Shown in pieces: positions 8,802-16,779 of a DNA stretch of 59,150 nt. Every line of letters starts with the position of its first letter. Within the stretch, counting starts at the first letter, position 1. The notes beneath the pieces were generated by a model. It was given only the letters and a program-made list of their open reading frames with translations. It was not told the origin of the DNA and did not search any database. The translations under genes were made by a program, and so were the position numbers. The DNA comes from Paenibacillus_AA sp045062745. GTDB taxonomy: Bacteria; Bacillota; Bacilli; Paenibacillales; NBRC-103111. The stretch is from NCBI RefSeq assembly GCF_045062745.1, contig NZ_JBJGED010000044.1:1-59150 (forward strand), given 5' to 3'.

Positions 8802-10444
8802 AAAAATCCGTATTCGCTATAGCGGCCGTCGTCCTGAGCGCCGCGCTCCTGACGGCAGGCTGCAACGACAAAACAGAGGCAGGCGCATCGTCGTCCGCTT
8901 CGGCCAAGCCCGATGCGTCTAAGGTTACGCCGGGCGGCGAGCTAACGTGGGCGCTTGCCGGTACGATCACCAACGACAGCCTCGACGCGCATAAGGCCGG
9001 CTTCGCACCAACTACTAGGGTCATGCGCAACCTGTACGACAGCCTTGTCGTCGAGTTGCCGGATCATACGTTCAAGCCGTGGCTGGCCACCTCCTGGGAG
9101 CTGTCGGAGGACAAGAAGAGCTACACGTTCCACCTGCGCAAGGACGTTAAGTTCCATGACGGCACGCCGTTCAACGCTGAGGCGGTGAAGTTCAATTTCG
9201 ACCGGATCAAGGACCCGGCGACCAAAGCGTCCAGCTCGCTGAACGAAATCGGCCCGTACGAGTCGACGGAGATCATCGACGAATATACCGTTCGCATTCA
9301 TTTCAAAACGCCGTTCGCTCCGTTCCTCAGCAACGCGGCCAAAGTTGATCTCGGCTTCGTGTCGCCGACGGCGGTCCGCAAATACGGCGATGCGTATCCG
9401 CAAAATCCGGTCGGCACGGGACCGTTCAAGCTGTCGAAGCTGACGCCGAGCACACAGGTCGAATTCGTCAAAAATCCAGATTACAATTGGGCGCCCGAAA
9501 CCGCGGGGCATCAAGGCACGGCCTATCTCGACAAATTAACGGTCAAATACGTCGACGAAGAGGCGACCCGCGTCAGTGTGCTCCAGAGCAAGCAGGTGCA
9601 GGTGGCCGACATCATTCCGCCGCAAAATCTGGTCGCGCTCAAAGCGGACAAAAACTTCAACGTCCAAGAGACGGAGCTGCTGCAGGCCAACTTCAACTTG
9701 TACCTGAATCAGCAGAAGGAGCCGTGGAACAACGTGAAGGCGCGGGAAGCGTTCCGTTCGGCGCTCGATATCGACTCGGCGGTCAAGACGATTTATCTCG
9801 GCACGTCCAAGCAAGGCTGGTCGCCGATCTCGCCGCAGCAATTTGCTTATACGCCGACGCTGGAAAATACGTACAAACCGGACGTGGACAAGGCGAATCA
9901 AACGCTGGACAGTCTGGGTTGGGTGAAGGGATCGGACGGCTACCGGACCAAGGACGGCAAGCGGCTGACCGTGGAACTCATCGATACGCAAGGCAACCGG
10001 GAGAAGCGGCTGGACTTGATCTCCATCTTCATCCAGCAGCTGAAGAAGGTCGGCATCGAGCTCAAAATCGTGTCGCTGCCCTCCGGCACGTACTCGGAGC
10101 GGCGTCTGAAGGGCGAATACGAGCTCGTCGCCGGCAGCCAGTTCTCAGGTGACCCCGACGTTCTTCGCCAACTGTTCTCGACCAAGGGGCCCTCGGGAGT
10201 CAACAACATCGCTCGAGCCAACGATCCACAGCTGGACGCTTGGCTGGAGGAGGGCTATCTGGTAACCGATCCCGGAAAGCGCAAAGAGATTTACAAAAAG
10301 GTGCAGGAATACATCATTCAGAATGTGTACGCGATCCCGACCTACGTCTTCCAATATTCGGTGGCGTCGGTCAAGGAAGTGAAGGGCATCACGTTCGACT
10401 CTCCGGCGTGGCCTGTGTTCTATGATGCGTGGATCCAAAAGTAA
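8798..10444 (+). CDS. Family 5 (peptide/opine/nickel type) solute-binding lipoprotein
   Basis: An SBP_bac_5 binding protein of 548 residues with a lipoprotein signal peptide (lipobox LLTAGC, Cys22). The family signature region YTFHLRKDVKFHDGTPFNA and the PVGTGPFKL motif are present. It overlaps the monooxygenase stop codon by ATGA, so import and catabolism are translationally linked. It supplies ligand to the permease and ATPase genes that follow. The family binds oligopeptides, glutathione, opines and other small organic molecules, so a peptide conjugate or amino-acid-like organosulfur substrate is reasonable, but the ligand cannot be read out. Confidence 0.94.
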   Translation: MKKSVFAIAAVVLSAALLTAGCNDKTEAGASSSASAKPDASKVTPGGELTWALAGTITNDSLDAHKAGFAPTTRVMRNLYDSLVVELPDHTFKPWLATSWELSEDKKSYTFHLRKDVKFHDGTPFNAEAVKFNFDRIKDPATKASSSLNEIGPYESTEIIDEYTVRIHFKTPFAPFLSNAAKVDLGFVSPTAVRKYGDAYPQNPVGTGPFKLSKLTPSTQVEFVKNPDYNWAPETAGHQGTAYLDKLTVKYVDEEATRVSVLQSKQVQVADIIPPQNLVALKADKNFNVQETELLQANFNLYLNQQKEPWNNVKAREAFRSALDIDSAVKTIYLGTSKQGWSPISPQQFAYTPTLENTYKPDVDKANQTLDSLGWVKGSDGYRTKDGKRLTVELIDTQGNREKRLDLISIFIQQLKKVGIELKIVSLPSGTYSERRLKGEYELVAGSQFSGDPDVLRQLFSTKGPSGVNNIARANDPQLDAWLEEGYLVTDPGKRKEIYKKVQEYIIQNVYAIPTYVFQYSVASVKEVKGITFDSPAWPVFYDAWIQK

Positions 10445-10488
10445 TCGTAGCGAAGCGTGAAACGTGAAGCGCGCGGAGGAGGGAGTCC

Positions 10489-11412
10489 ATGATGGTGAAA
10501 TTTATTGTGAAACGGCTGATCGCATCCATACCGGTCGTGATCGGCTCGCTCACGATCGTGTTCCTGATCATCCACTGGCTGCCGGGCGACCCGGCGCAAA
10601 TGATCGCGGGCGATGACGCCGCTCCGGACCGCGTCGCCTTTTTGCGGGAGCAGTTCGGCCTGAACGAGCCGCTTTGGCGGCAGTACGTGTCCTACCTATG
10701 GGACAGCGCGCGCGGTGATTTCGGCAATTCGTTCGCCAACTCCCAGCCGGTGCTGGATCGGCTGATCGCGCAGCTGCCGGCCACGCTGTCGCTGACGGCG
10801 CTTAGCACGGCGATGGCCGTTGTGATCGGCGTGGTGCTCGGGGTGCTGTCGGCCGTGTACAAGAACCGGTTCTTCGATTACATCGTCCGGGTGATCAGCC
10901 TGCTGGGGGTGTCCATGCCGAAATTTTGGCTAGGCATCCTGCTCATTCTCATTTTCTCCGTACACTTTCAGCTGCTGCCGGCGATCGGCAACGGCAGCTT
11001 CAAGCAGCTGATCATGCCGGCATTCGCCCTGGGCGTCACAGGAGCCGGCATGCTGGCGCGGATGGTCCGCAACAGCGTGCTCGAGGTGATCGGCGAGCCG
11101 TTCGTCGTCACGCTGCGGGCCAAAGGGCTGACCGACCGCATCATCCTGTACCAGCACGTCCTGCGCAACGCGCTGCTGCCGGCCATCACGGTGCTCGGCC
11201 TGCTCGTTGGCGAAATGCTGTCCGGCGCCGTGGTGACGGAAACCGTCTTCTCCCGCCAAGGACTCGGCAAAATGGTGGTCGACGCGATCAACCAGAAAGA
11301 TATTCCGGTGATTCAAGCGGCCATTCTGATCACCGCCTTGTTTACGGTCTTGTGCAACTTGCTGGTGGACATTTCCTATTCTTATGTCGATCCGCGCGTG
11401 CGCAAATCGTAA
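10489..11412 (+). CDS. DppB/OppB-type ABC transporter permease
   Basis: Inner-membrane permease of a peptide-type importer, 307 residues. The N-terminal membrane segment (RLIASIPVVIGSLTIVFLII) is followed by the family motif LPGDPAQMIAG, and the cytoplasmic EAA loop reads FVVTLRAKGLTDRIILYQHVLRNAL written here in part: LRAKGLTDRIILYQHV. The last residues (SYSYVDPRVRKS) are typical of the DppB branch. The ribosome site GGAGGAGGGAG precedes two adjacent ATGs (10489 and 10492); either may be used. It pairs with the DppC-type gene downstream. Confidence 0.93.
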   Translation: MMVKFIVKRLIASIPVVIGSLTIVFLIIHWLPGDPAQMIAGDDAAPDRVAFLREQFGLNEPLWRQYVSYLWDSARGDFGNSFANSQPVLDRLIAQLPATLSLTALSTAMAVVIGVVLGVLSAVYKNRFFDYIVRVISLLGVSMPKFWLGILLILIFSVHFQLLPAIGNGSFKQLIMPAFALGVTGAGMLARMVRNSVLEVIGEPFVVTLRAKGLTDRIILYQHVLRNALLPAITVLGLLVGEMLSGAVVTETVFSRQGLGKMVVDAINQKDIPVIQAAILITALFTVLCNLLVDISYSYVDPRVRKS

Positions 11413-11455
11413 TGCGCCGAACTAAGTATAAAGCCATTGTGAGGTGATTGACGCC

Positions 11456-12352
11456 ATGTCGACGAATACGGTATCGCAGGAAACGGTTTTACCCCAACGC
11501 GTCAAGCGGGAGCGTCCGGCAGCCAAGGCGTTCAACTGGTCGGTTTCCAAAGTGCTGCTCTCGTTCTCTTTGTTCGTGCTTGCGTTTGTGATCGTGTGCG
11601 CGATCGTGCCGCAATGGATCGCGCCATATTCGCCCACCGACATGATGACCAACAAGCTGCTGAAGCCCCCGAGCCTGGCGCACTGGCTCGGCACCGATCA
11701 GTTCGGCCGGGACGTCTGGTCGCTGGTCGTATATGGGAGCCGTCAGTCGCTTACTATGGGCGTCGTGTCGGTCGTCATCGGCGGCTTGGCCGGTACGCTG
11801 CTCGGGCTCATCGCCGGCTATTGGGGAGGCGTCGTCGATTCGCTGTTCATGCGGGTCAACGACATTCTGATGACGATTCCCGGTATATTGCTCGCGATCG
11901 CCATTGCCGTCGCGCTCGGACCAAGCTTCTTCAACGTCATTCTGGCGATCAGCGTCGCCTCTATTCCAGGCAAAGCCAGGGTCGTGCGCAGCCAGGTGAT
12001 CTCGATCCGCAGCCGGCCGTTTATTGACGCGGCTCGCGCGATCGGCACATCCCACTTGGAAATTATGCTGCGCCATATTTTACCGAACTGCTTCTCACCG
12101 CTGCTCGTGATGATGACGATCGGCGTCGGCACTTCGATACTCGTCGGCACGGGACTCAGCTTCCTCGGGCTCGGGGTGATCAAAGAAATTCCCGACTGGG
12201 GGTACATGCTGTCGCAGGGACGCAGCTACATGACGGTGGCATGGTGGATCGCCACGTTCCCGGGACTTGCGATCACGCTGCTCGTCGTGATCGTGAATTT
12301 GCTGGGCGACGATCTGCGCGACCGATTCGATCCGAAGAAAGGTCGGGCGTAA
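11456..12352 (+). CDS. DppC/OppC-type ABC transporter permease
   Basis: Second permease of the importer, about 298 residues. It has the N-terminal OppC_N segment (KVLLSFSLFVLAFVIVCAIV), the APYSPTDMMTNKLLKPPS loop, HWLGTDQFGRDVWS, which is diagnostic for DppC, and the EAA loop AARAIGTSHLEIMLRHILPN. The ATG at 11456 is preferred, since GAGGTG lies 9 nt upstream; an in-frame GTG at 11444 overlaps that ribosome site. It lies 43 nt after the DppB-type gene and 30 nt before the ATPase gene. Confidence 0.93.
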   Translation: MSTNTVSQETVLPQRVKRERPAAKAFNWSVSKVLLSFSLFVLAFVIVCAIVPQWIAPYSPTDMMTNKLLKPPSLAHWLGTDQFGRDVWSLVVYGSRQSLTMGVVSVVIGGLAGTLLGLIAGYWGGVVDSLFMRVNDILMTIPGILLAIAIAVALGPSFFNVILAISVASIPGKARVVRSQVISIRSRPFIDAARAIGTSHLEIMLRHILPNCFSPLLVMMTIGVGTSILVGTGLSFLGLGVIKEIPDWGYMLSQGRSYMTVAWWIATFPGLAITLLVVIVNLLGDDLRDRFDPKKGRA

Positions 12353-12382
12353 AGCAACGCTTCGGCCCGGGAGGTGATCTAA

Positions 12383-14428
12383 ATGAAGGAATTGCTTCGG
12401 ATTGACGAGCTCTCGGTCGATTTCCGTACCACCGGAGGCTCGCTGAACGCGATCAACAACGTCAGCCTGCGGATCGGCGCCGGGGAGATCGTGTGCCTCG
12501 TCGGCGAATCGGGCAGCGGCAAAACGATTACATCGCTGTCGATCATGCGCCTGATCGATTATGACAACGGACGCATCACGCATGGCGACATCCTGCTGGA
12601 CGGGAGGAGCCTCGCAGCGCTGTCGAAGAAGGAAATCAACGAGCTGCGCGGCCGCAAGATCGCGATGATTTTCCAAGAGCCGATGACGGCGCTCGATCCG
12701 GTCTTCACGATCGGCTACCAGATCATGGAGGTGATCCGGCGGCACAAACACGCGACCAAAGCTCAAGCGCATGCCGAAGCCGTTGCGCTGCTTCGCCGCG
12801 TCGGCATCCCGGAGCCGGAGATTCGCATGAAGCAATATCCGCACGAGCTGTCCGGCGGCATGCGGCAGCGGGCGATGATTGCCATCGCGCTGGCTTGCGG
12901 ACCCGAGCTGCTCATCGCCGACGAGCCGACGACCGCGCTCGACGTGACGATTCAGGCGCAAATCTTGAGCCTGCTGCAGGAGCTGCGGACGGAGTTCGGC
13001 ATGTCGATTCTGCTGATTACGCATGATTTGGGGATCGCGGCCGAGCTGGCCGACCGGATCCTCGTCATGTACGCCGGCAAAATCGCCGAGCAGGCGCCAG
13101 TAATCGAGCTGTTCGAGCAGCCTTACCATCCGTATACGCAGGGGCTGCTGCAGTCGATCGTAACGCTGGACAGCGACCGCGATGCCAGGCTGTACACGAT
13201 CCGGGGCGCGATTCCGAGCCTGAGCGCGCTGCCGACTGGCTGCCGCTTCCATCCGCGCTGTCCGCACGCGTCCGAACGCTGCGCCGCCGAGGAGCCGCCG
13301 CTGCAGGAGCTGCACGGCCGCGAGGTCGCCTGCTGGCACGCGGAAGCACTGCTGGAGACCGCGGCGGCGGAGCAAGAACGCGAGCGGCGGGGTACGCCGG
13401 GGCCAGATGCGGAGCGGCCGGTCGCAGAGGTGCGGCGGCCGGACACGATGTCCGAAGAGACGATGCGGCCGCTGTTCGAGATTCAGTCGCTTCAGAAATA
13501 CTTCCCGCTCAGCAAAAGCTTGCTGCAGCGCCACAAACGGTTCATCCGCGCCGTGGACGGCGTGTCGTTCTCCATTGAAAAGGGAGAAACGTTCGGGCTC
13601 GTCGGCGAGTCGGGCTGCGGCAAGTCGACGCTCGGCCGGGTCGTGCTGCAGCTGGAGCAGGCGACCGGAGGCCGGGTGCTGTTCCAAGGGCGCGACCTGA
13701 CTCGTCTCGGACGCGGTGAGTGGAAGACGACGCGGCGTGATATGCAAATCGTGTTCCAGGACCCGTACGGCTCGATCAATCCGCGCTGGAAGGTGGGCGA
13801 CATTATCGGCGAGCCGCTGTGGGTGCACGAATCGCTGCGCGGAGCCGCCAAACGGGAGCGGGTCGAGGAGCTCATGCAGCTCGTCGGCTTGAACGCCGGC
13901 TGGATCGACCGCTACCCGCACGAATTTTCCGGCGGCCAGCGGCAGCGGATCGGCATCGCCCGGGCGATCGCGCTCCAGCCGCAATTCATTCTGGCCGACG
14001 AAGCGGTGTCCGCGCTCGACGTGTCCGTGCAGTCGCAGGTGATCAACCTGCTGCAGGATTTGCAGGAGCGGCTTGGCCTGACTTACTTGTTTATCGCCCA
14101 CGGCCTGAACGTCGTACGCCATATTTCCGACCGGATCGGCGTTATGTATCTTGGCAAGCTGGTCGAGATCGCGCCGACCGACGAGCTGTTCCGGCATCCC
14201 GCTCATCCCTACACGCAAGCGCTGCTCGCCGCGATCCCGGTGCCCGATCCGAAGCGTCGCCGGACGTTCGCGCCGATCGCCGGCGAGATGCCCTCGCCGG
14301 CGAATCCGCCCTCCGGCTGCCGCTTCCATACGCGCTGCCCGGCGGCGACCAGCCGCTGCCGCAGCGAGGAGCCGGAGCTGCGGGAAGTGGCGCCGGGCCA
14401 TTTGGCGGCCTGCCACTTCCCGCTGTAG
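12383..14428 (+). CDS. Fused double ATPase (DppD-DppF type) of the peptide-type importer
   Basis: One 681-residue chain carries both ATP-binding subunits that are normally separate proteins. Domain 1: Walker A GESGSGKT (41-48), signature LSGGM, Walker B LLIADEPTTALD, then an oligopeptide-transport C-terminal motif GCRFHPRCPHASERC. A charged linker of roughly 45 residues follows (about 325-370). Domain 2: Walker A GESGCGKS (near 406), signature FSGGQRQR, Walker B FILADEAVSALD, and again GCRFHTRCPAATSRC. All catalytic motifs look intact in both halves. Such fusions occur (GsiA, YejF), including in glutathione importers. The ATG at 12383 follows GGGAGGTGAT. Confidence 0.94.
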   Translation: MKELLRIDELSVDFRTTGGSLNAINNVSLRIGAGEIVCLVGESGSGKTITSLSIMRLIDYDNGRITHGDILLDGRSLAALSKKEINELRGRKIAMIFQEPMTALDPVFTIGYQIMEVIRRHKHATKAQAHAEAVALLRRVGIPEPEIRMKQYPHELSGGMRQRAMIAIALACGPELLIADEPTTALDVTIQAQILSLLQELRTEFGMSILLITHDLGIAAELADRILVMYAGKIAEQAPVIELFEQPYHPYTQGLLQSIVTLDSDRDARLYTIRGAIPSLSALPTGCRFHPRCPHASERCAAEEPPLQELHGREVACWHAEALLETAAAEQERERRGTPGPDAERPVAEVRRPDTMSEETMRPLFEIQSLQKYFPLSKSLLQRHKRFIRAVDGVSFSIEKGETFGLVGESGCGKSTLGRVVLQLEQATGGRVLFQGRDLTRLGRGEWKTTRRDMQIVFQDPYGSINPRWKVGDIIGEPLWVHESLRGAAKRERVEELMQLVGLNAGWIDRYPHEFSGGQRQRIGIARAIALQPQFILADEAVSALDVSVQSQVINLLQDLQERLGLTYLFIAHGLNVVRHISDRIGVMYLGKLVEIAPTDELFRHPAHPYTQALLAAIPVPDPKRRRTFAPIAGEMPSPANPPSGCRFHTRCPAATSRCRSEEPELREVAPGHLAACHFPL

Positions 14429-14478
14429 GCGAGCTCGCTTCGCGGCTACGCCATTTCACTGAAAAAGGAGTGACGATC

Positions 14479-15363
14479 GTGACCTCTCCCTATGGAGTGG
14501 ATTCGTCTAAAATCGTTTCGCTGGCCGAGTCGGCCCGCTTGGTGGAAGACGGCGCGCAGCTGGCGATCAGCGGCGGCATGGACATGGCGCCGATGGCGCT
14601 CGTGCGCGAGACGGTTCGCGCCGGAAGGCGCGGCCTGCGGCTCGTCTGCGTCGGCTCGTCCGCGATCGGCGCCGATCTGCTGATCGGCGCCGGTGCGGCG
14701 ACCAGCGTCGAGTTCTCGCAAATCTCGCTAGGCGAGTACGGCTTCGCGCCGCACTTCCGCCGCGCCTTCGAGCAGGGCTCCGTCGAGGGGCTCGAGCACG
14801 CGTGCCCGACGCTGCTCGCGGCTCTCCAGGCGGGAGCGTCCGGCATCCCGTTCATGCCGGTGCGCGGCCTGATCGGCACCGACTACTTGACGATCCGCGG
14901 CGATTTCCGCACGGTCGTCAATCCGTACGACGAGCGGGAGCGCATCGCTGTCGTACCGGCGCTTCGGCCTGACGTCGCGTTCTTCCACGCGTATGCGGCC
15001 GATACGCTCGGCAATGTGTGGGCCGATCCGGCGCAGAACAACCGTCTGTTGGCGCAGGCGTCGCGGCGCACGATCGTCACGGCGGAGGCGATCGTCACGC
15101 CGGAGCGGCTGCGCGAGGAGAGCGCGCGGCACGGCGGCGCAATCGTGCCGTCACTATACGTAACGGCGGTCGTGCACGCGCCGCATGGCGCCCATCCAAC
15201 CGCCTGCCCCGGCCGTTATCCGGTCGATGCTTCACACGTGCGCGCGTACGTTGATGCTTCGCGCTCGGGCGAGTCGTTCGCCGATTATTTGCGCCGATAC
15301 GCCGGTGAGGCGGACGAAGACGCCTACCGAGTGCTGGTCCGCGTCCGCGTGGAGGCATCGTGA
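14479..15363 (+). CDS. Class I CoA-transferase-fold enzyme, alpha subunit (GctA/IpdA-like)
   Basis: Subunit A of a two-subunit enzyme of the PF01144 fold, 294 residues. Recognisable parts are the N-terminal glycine-rich GGMDMAPMALVRE, the loop GAGAATSVEFSQ, AGASGIPFMPVRGLIGTDY, and AYAADTLGNVWADP. The GTG at 14479 is chosen from AAAGGAG 8 nt before it; the same frame is open much further upstream, inside the ATPase gene, but that is an accident of high GC. It overlaps its partner by GTGA. Relatives are glutaconate CoA-transferase and the ring-cleaving hydrolase IpdAB. Because the partner lacks the usual catalytic glutamate, the reaction may be hydrolysis of a C-C or thioester bond in a CoA intermediate, not CoA transfer. 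Confidence 0.88.
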   Translation: MTSPYGVDSSKIVSLAESARLVEDGAQLAISGGMDMAPMALVRETVRAGRRGLRLVCVGSSAIGADLLIGAGAATSVEFSQISLGEYGFAPHFRRAFEQGSVEGLEHACPTLLAALQAGASGIPFMPVRGLIGTDYLTIRGDFRTVVNPYDERERIAVVPALRPDVAFFHAYAADTLGNVWADPAQNNRLLAQASRRTIVTAEAIVTPERLREESARHGGAIVPSLYVTAVVHAPHGAHPTACPGRYPVDASHVRAYVDASRSGESFADYLRRYAGEADEDAYRVLVRVRVEAS

Positions 15364-16106
15364 ACGCGCGCACCGAAGCGGCGTCCCGAGCGTACACGGA
15401 CGAGCAGTTTTTGATCTGCTCGCTGGCCCGGCAGCTGCGGGACGGTGAAACGATCGCAGTCGGCAATCTGTCTATGATTCCGGCCGCCGCCGCACTGCTA
15501 GCGCAGGCCACACATGCGCCGCGGTCGACGGTGTACATGCTCGGTCAACCCGGCTGGCCGTTCGATGGGACGAAGGAATTTTTTGACTTTATGCAGCGCG
15601 GAGGCGTCGACGTGTTTTTTCTGAGCGGCGGCCAGATCGATCGCTATGGCGGCATCAATCTACAGGCCATCGGCGATTACCGCCGGCCGAAAGCGAGGCT
15701 GCCCGGCGGGGCCGGGTCGGCCGTCGTCGCGTTCGTCTGCAAGCGGGTGCTGCTGTTCAAAACCGACCATACGGTCAAAGGCTTCCCCGAACGGCTCGAC
15801 ATGACGACGAGCACATTCGCGCAGGCGGAGGATGTATGGCGCCGGGGCCGACTTGACGGGGTGTTCACGCCGCTCGGCACGCTGCGGCCGACGCCGCCGG
15901 ACGGAGCGCTGCGGCTAACGGAGACGGCGCCGGATTGGGCGCCGGAACAGGTGCAGGCGCGCACCGGCTTCGACGTGCGTGCCGGAGCGGACGGCATCGC
16001 CCGTGCGGGGCCGCCCACACCGGCTGAATTGGAGGCGCTTCGGAGCGCGGTGTTCGAACGGCTGCTGCCGGTGTACCCGGTATTCGCCCGCAGCGCGCTA
16101 GGCTGA
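15360..16106 (+). CDS. Class I CoA-transferase-fold enzyme, beta subunit, catalytic Glu absent
   Basis: Subunit B of the same enzyme, 248 residues, start GTG inside the upstream stop. The family core GGQIDRYGGINLQAIGDY aligns well with glutaconate CoA-transferase B. In true transferases the strand after the APxxxV turn ends in a catalytic Glu (VESG in GctB, as I recall it); here the matching stretch is VYMLG, with Met60 in that place. Without this residue no covalent glutamyl-CoA intermediate can form. The mycobacterial IpdB subunit likewise lacks it and works in a C-C hydrolase. The alignment is by eye, so the missing residue should be confirmed; the family call itself is firm. Confidence 0.86.
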   Translation: MNARTEAASRAYTDEQFLICSLARQLRDGETIAVGNLSMIPAAAALLAQATHAPRSTVYMLGQPGWPFDGTKEFFDFMQRGGVDVFFLSGGQIDRYGGINLQAIGDYRRPKARLPGGAGSAVVAFVCKRVLLFKTDHTVKGFPERLDMTTSTFAQAEDVWRRGRLDGVFTPLGTLRPTPPDGALRLTETAPDWAPEQVQARTGFDVRAGADGIARAGPPTPAELEALRSAVFERLLPVYPVFARSALG

Positions 16107-16146
16107 CGATCGCATGCCAACATATCATACGAGGAGACTGACCCAA

Positions 16147-16737
16147 GTGAGCGAACGATACGAATGGAAGCAGCTAGAGCAGGATATCGCCGAGGTGCTG
16201 GCACATGCCGGGAGCAACCGCGCGATCGTGGACGGGGTGCGACCCCATCTGCAGCGGCTGCTCGCGCAGGAGGAGCTCATCCCGGCCGAATACCGGTCTC
16301 CGCTGCCGCATAAATACGCGCAGTATTTGCTGTATAAGCCGGAGGACGAGTCGTTCTCGGTCATCGCCTTCATCTGGGGGCCGAAGCAGACGGCGCCGGT
16401 TCACGACCACCTCGTCTGGGGCCTGGTCGGCCTGTACGAAGGCGCGGTCGTGGAGAAGCGGTTCCGCCGCGAAGTTCTTGGCGAATCGGCCGAGCCGCGC
16501 TACCGATTGCGCGAGGTGGGGGAAGTCACGGCGAGGAAAGGCGACATTTCGTTTGTATATCCCCCGGACTACGACATTCACGGCGTGTCCAACCCGTTCG
16601 ACGACGTGGCGATCACTGTTCACATTTATGGCACGGACATCGGCAAGCAGCCGCGCCACATTCACGATGTGGAGACGGGCGGACTGCGCGACGTGGTGAC
16701 GCGGCACGACAACGAAGCTCCGGTGTATGCCGGATAA
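16147..16737 (+). CDS. Cupin thiol dioxygenase, Gln-type (3-mercaptopropionate dioxygenase-like)
   Basis: A cysteine-dioxygenase-family iron enzyme of 196 residues that would convert a thiol to a sulfinic acid with O2. Visible iron ligands are His86 and His88 in PVHDHLVWG and His145 in DIHGVSN. The outer-sphere triad is Thr157-His159-Tyr161 (TVHIY; Ser-His-Tyr in most relatives). At the position of the substrate-binding Arg of cysteine dioxygenases (YxR) it has Gln59 (YAQYLLYK), and Arg170 lies nine residues after the Tyr, as in 3-mercaptopropionate dioxygenases. That favours a 3-mercaptopropionate-like thiol over cysteine. The GTG at 16147 follows GAGGAG; the ATG at 16114 has no ribosome site. 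Confidence 0.87.
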   Translation: MSERYEWKQLEQDIAEVLAHAGSNRAIVDGVRPHLQRLLAQEELIPAEYRSPLPHKYAQYLLYKPEDESFSVIAFIWGPKQTAPVHDHLVWGLVGLYEGAVVEKRFRREVLGESAEPRYRLREVGEVTARKGDISFVYPPDYDIHGVSNPFDDVAITVHIYGTDIGKQPRHIHDVETGGLRDVVTRHDNEAPVYAG

Positions 16738-16779
16738 GCGGCATCGCACCGCATTTCAACGAGAGGAACGAAACGGGTT

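Noticed and set aside
12095..14416. A 773-codon antisense frame opposite the fused ATPase gene
   Set aside because: Arg/Leu/Gln-rich composition without motifs, and the sense strand encodes two complete ATPase domains.
13819..14478. Upstream extension of the CoA-transferase alpha subunit into the ATPase gene
   Set aside because: No ribosome site, composition of a shadow frame, and the GTG at 14479 has AAAGGAG and begins at the family's N-terminus.
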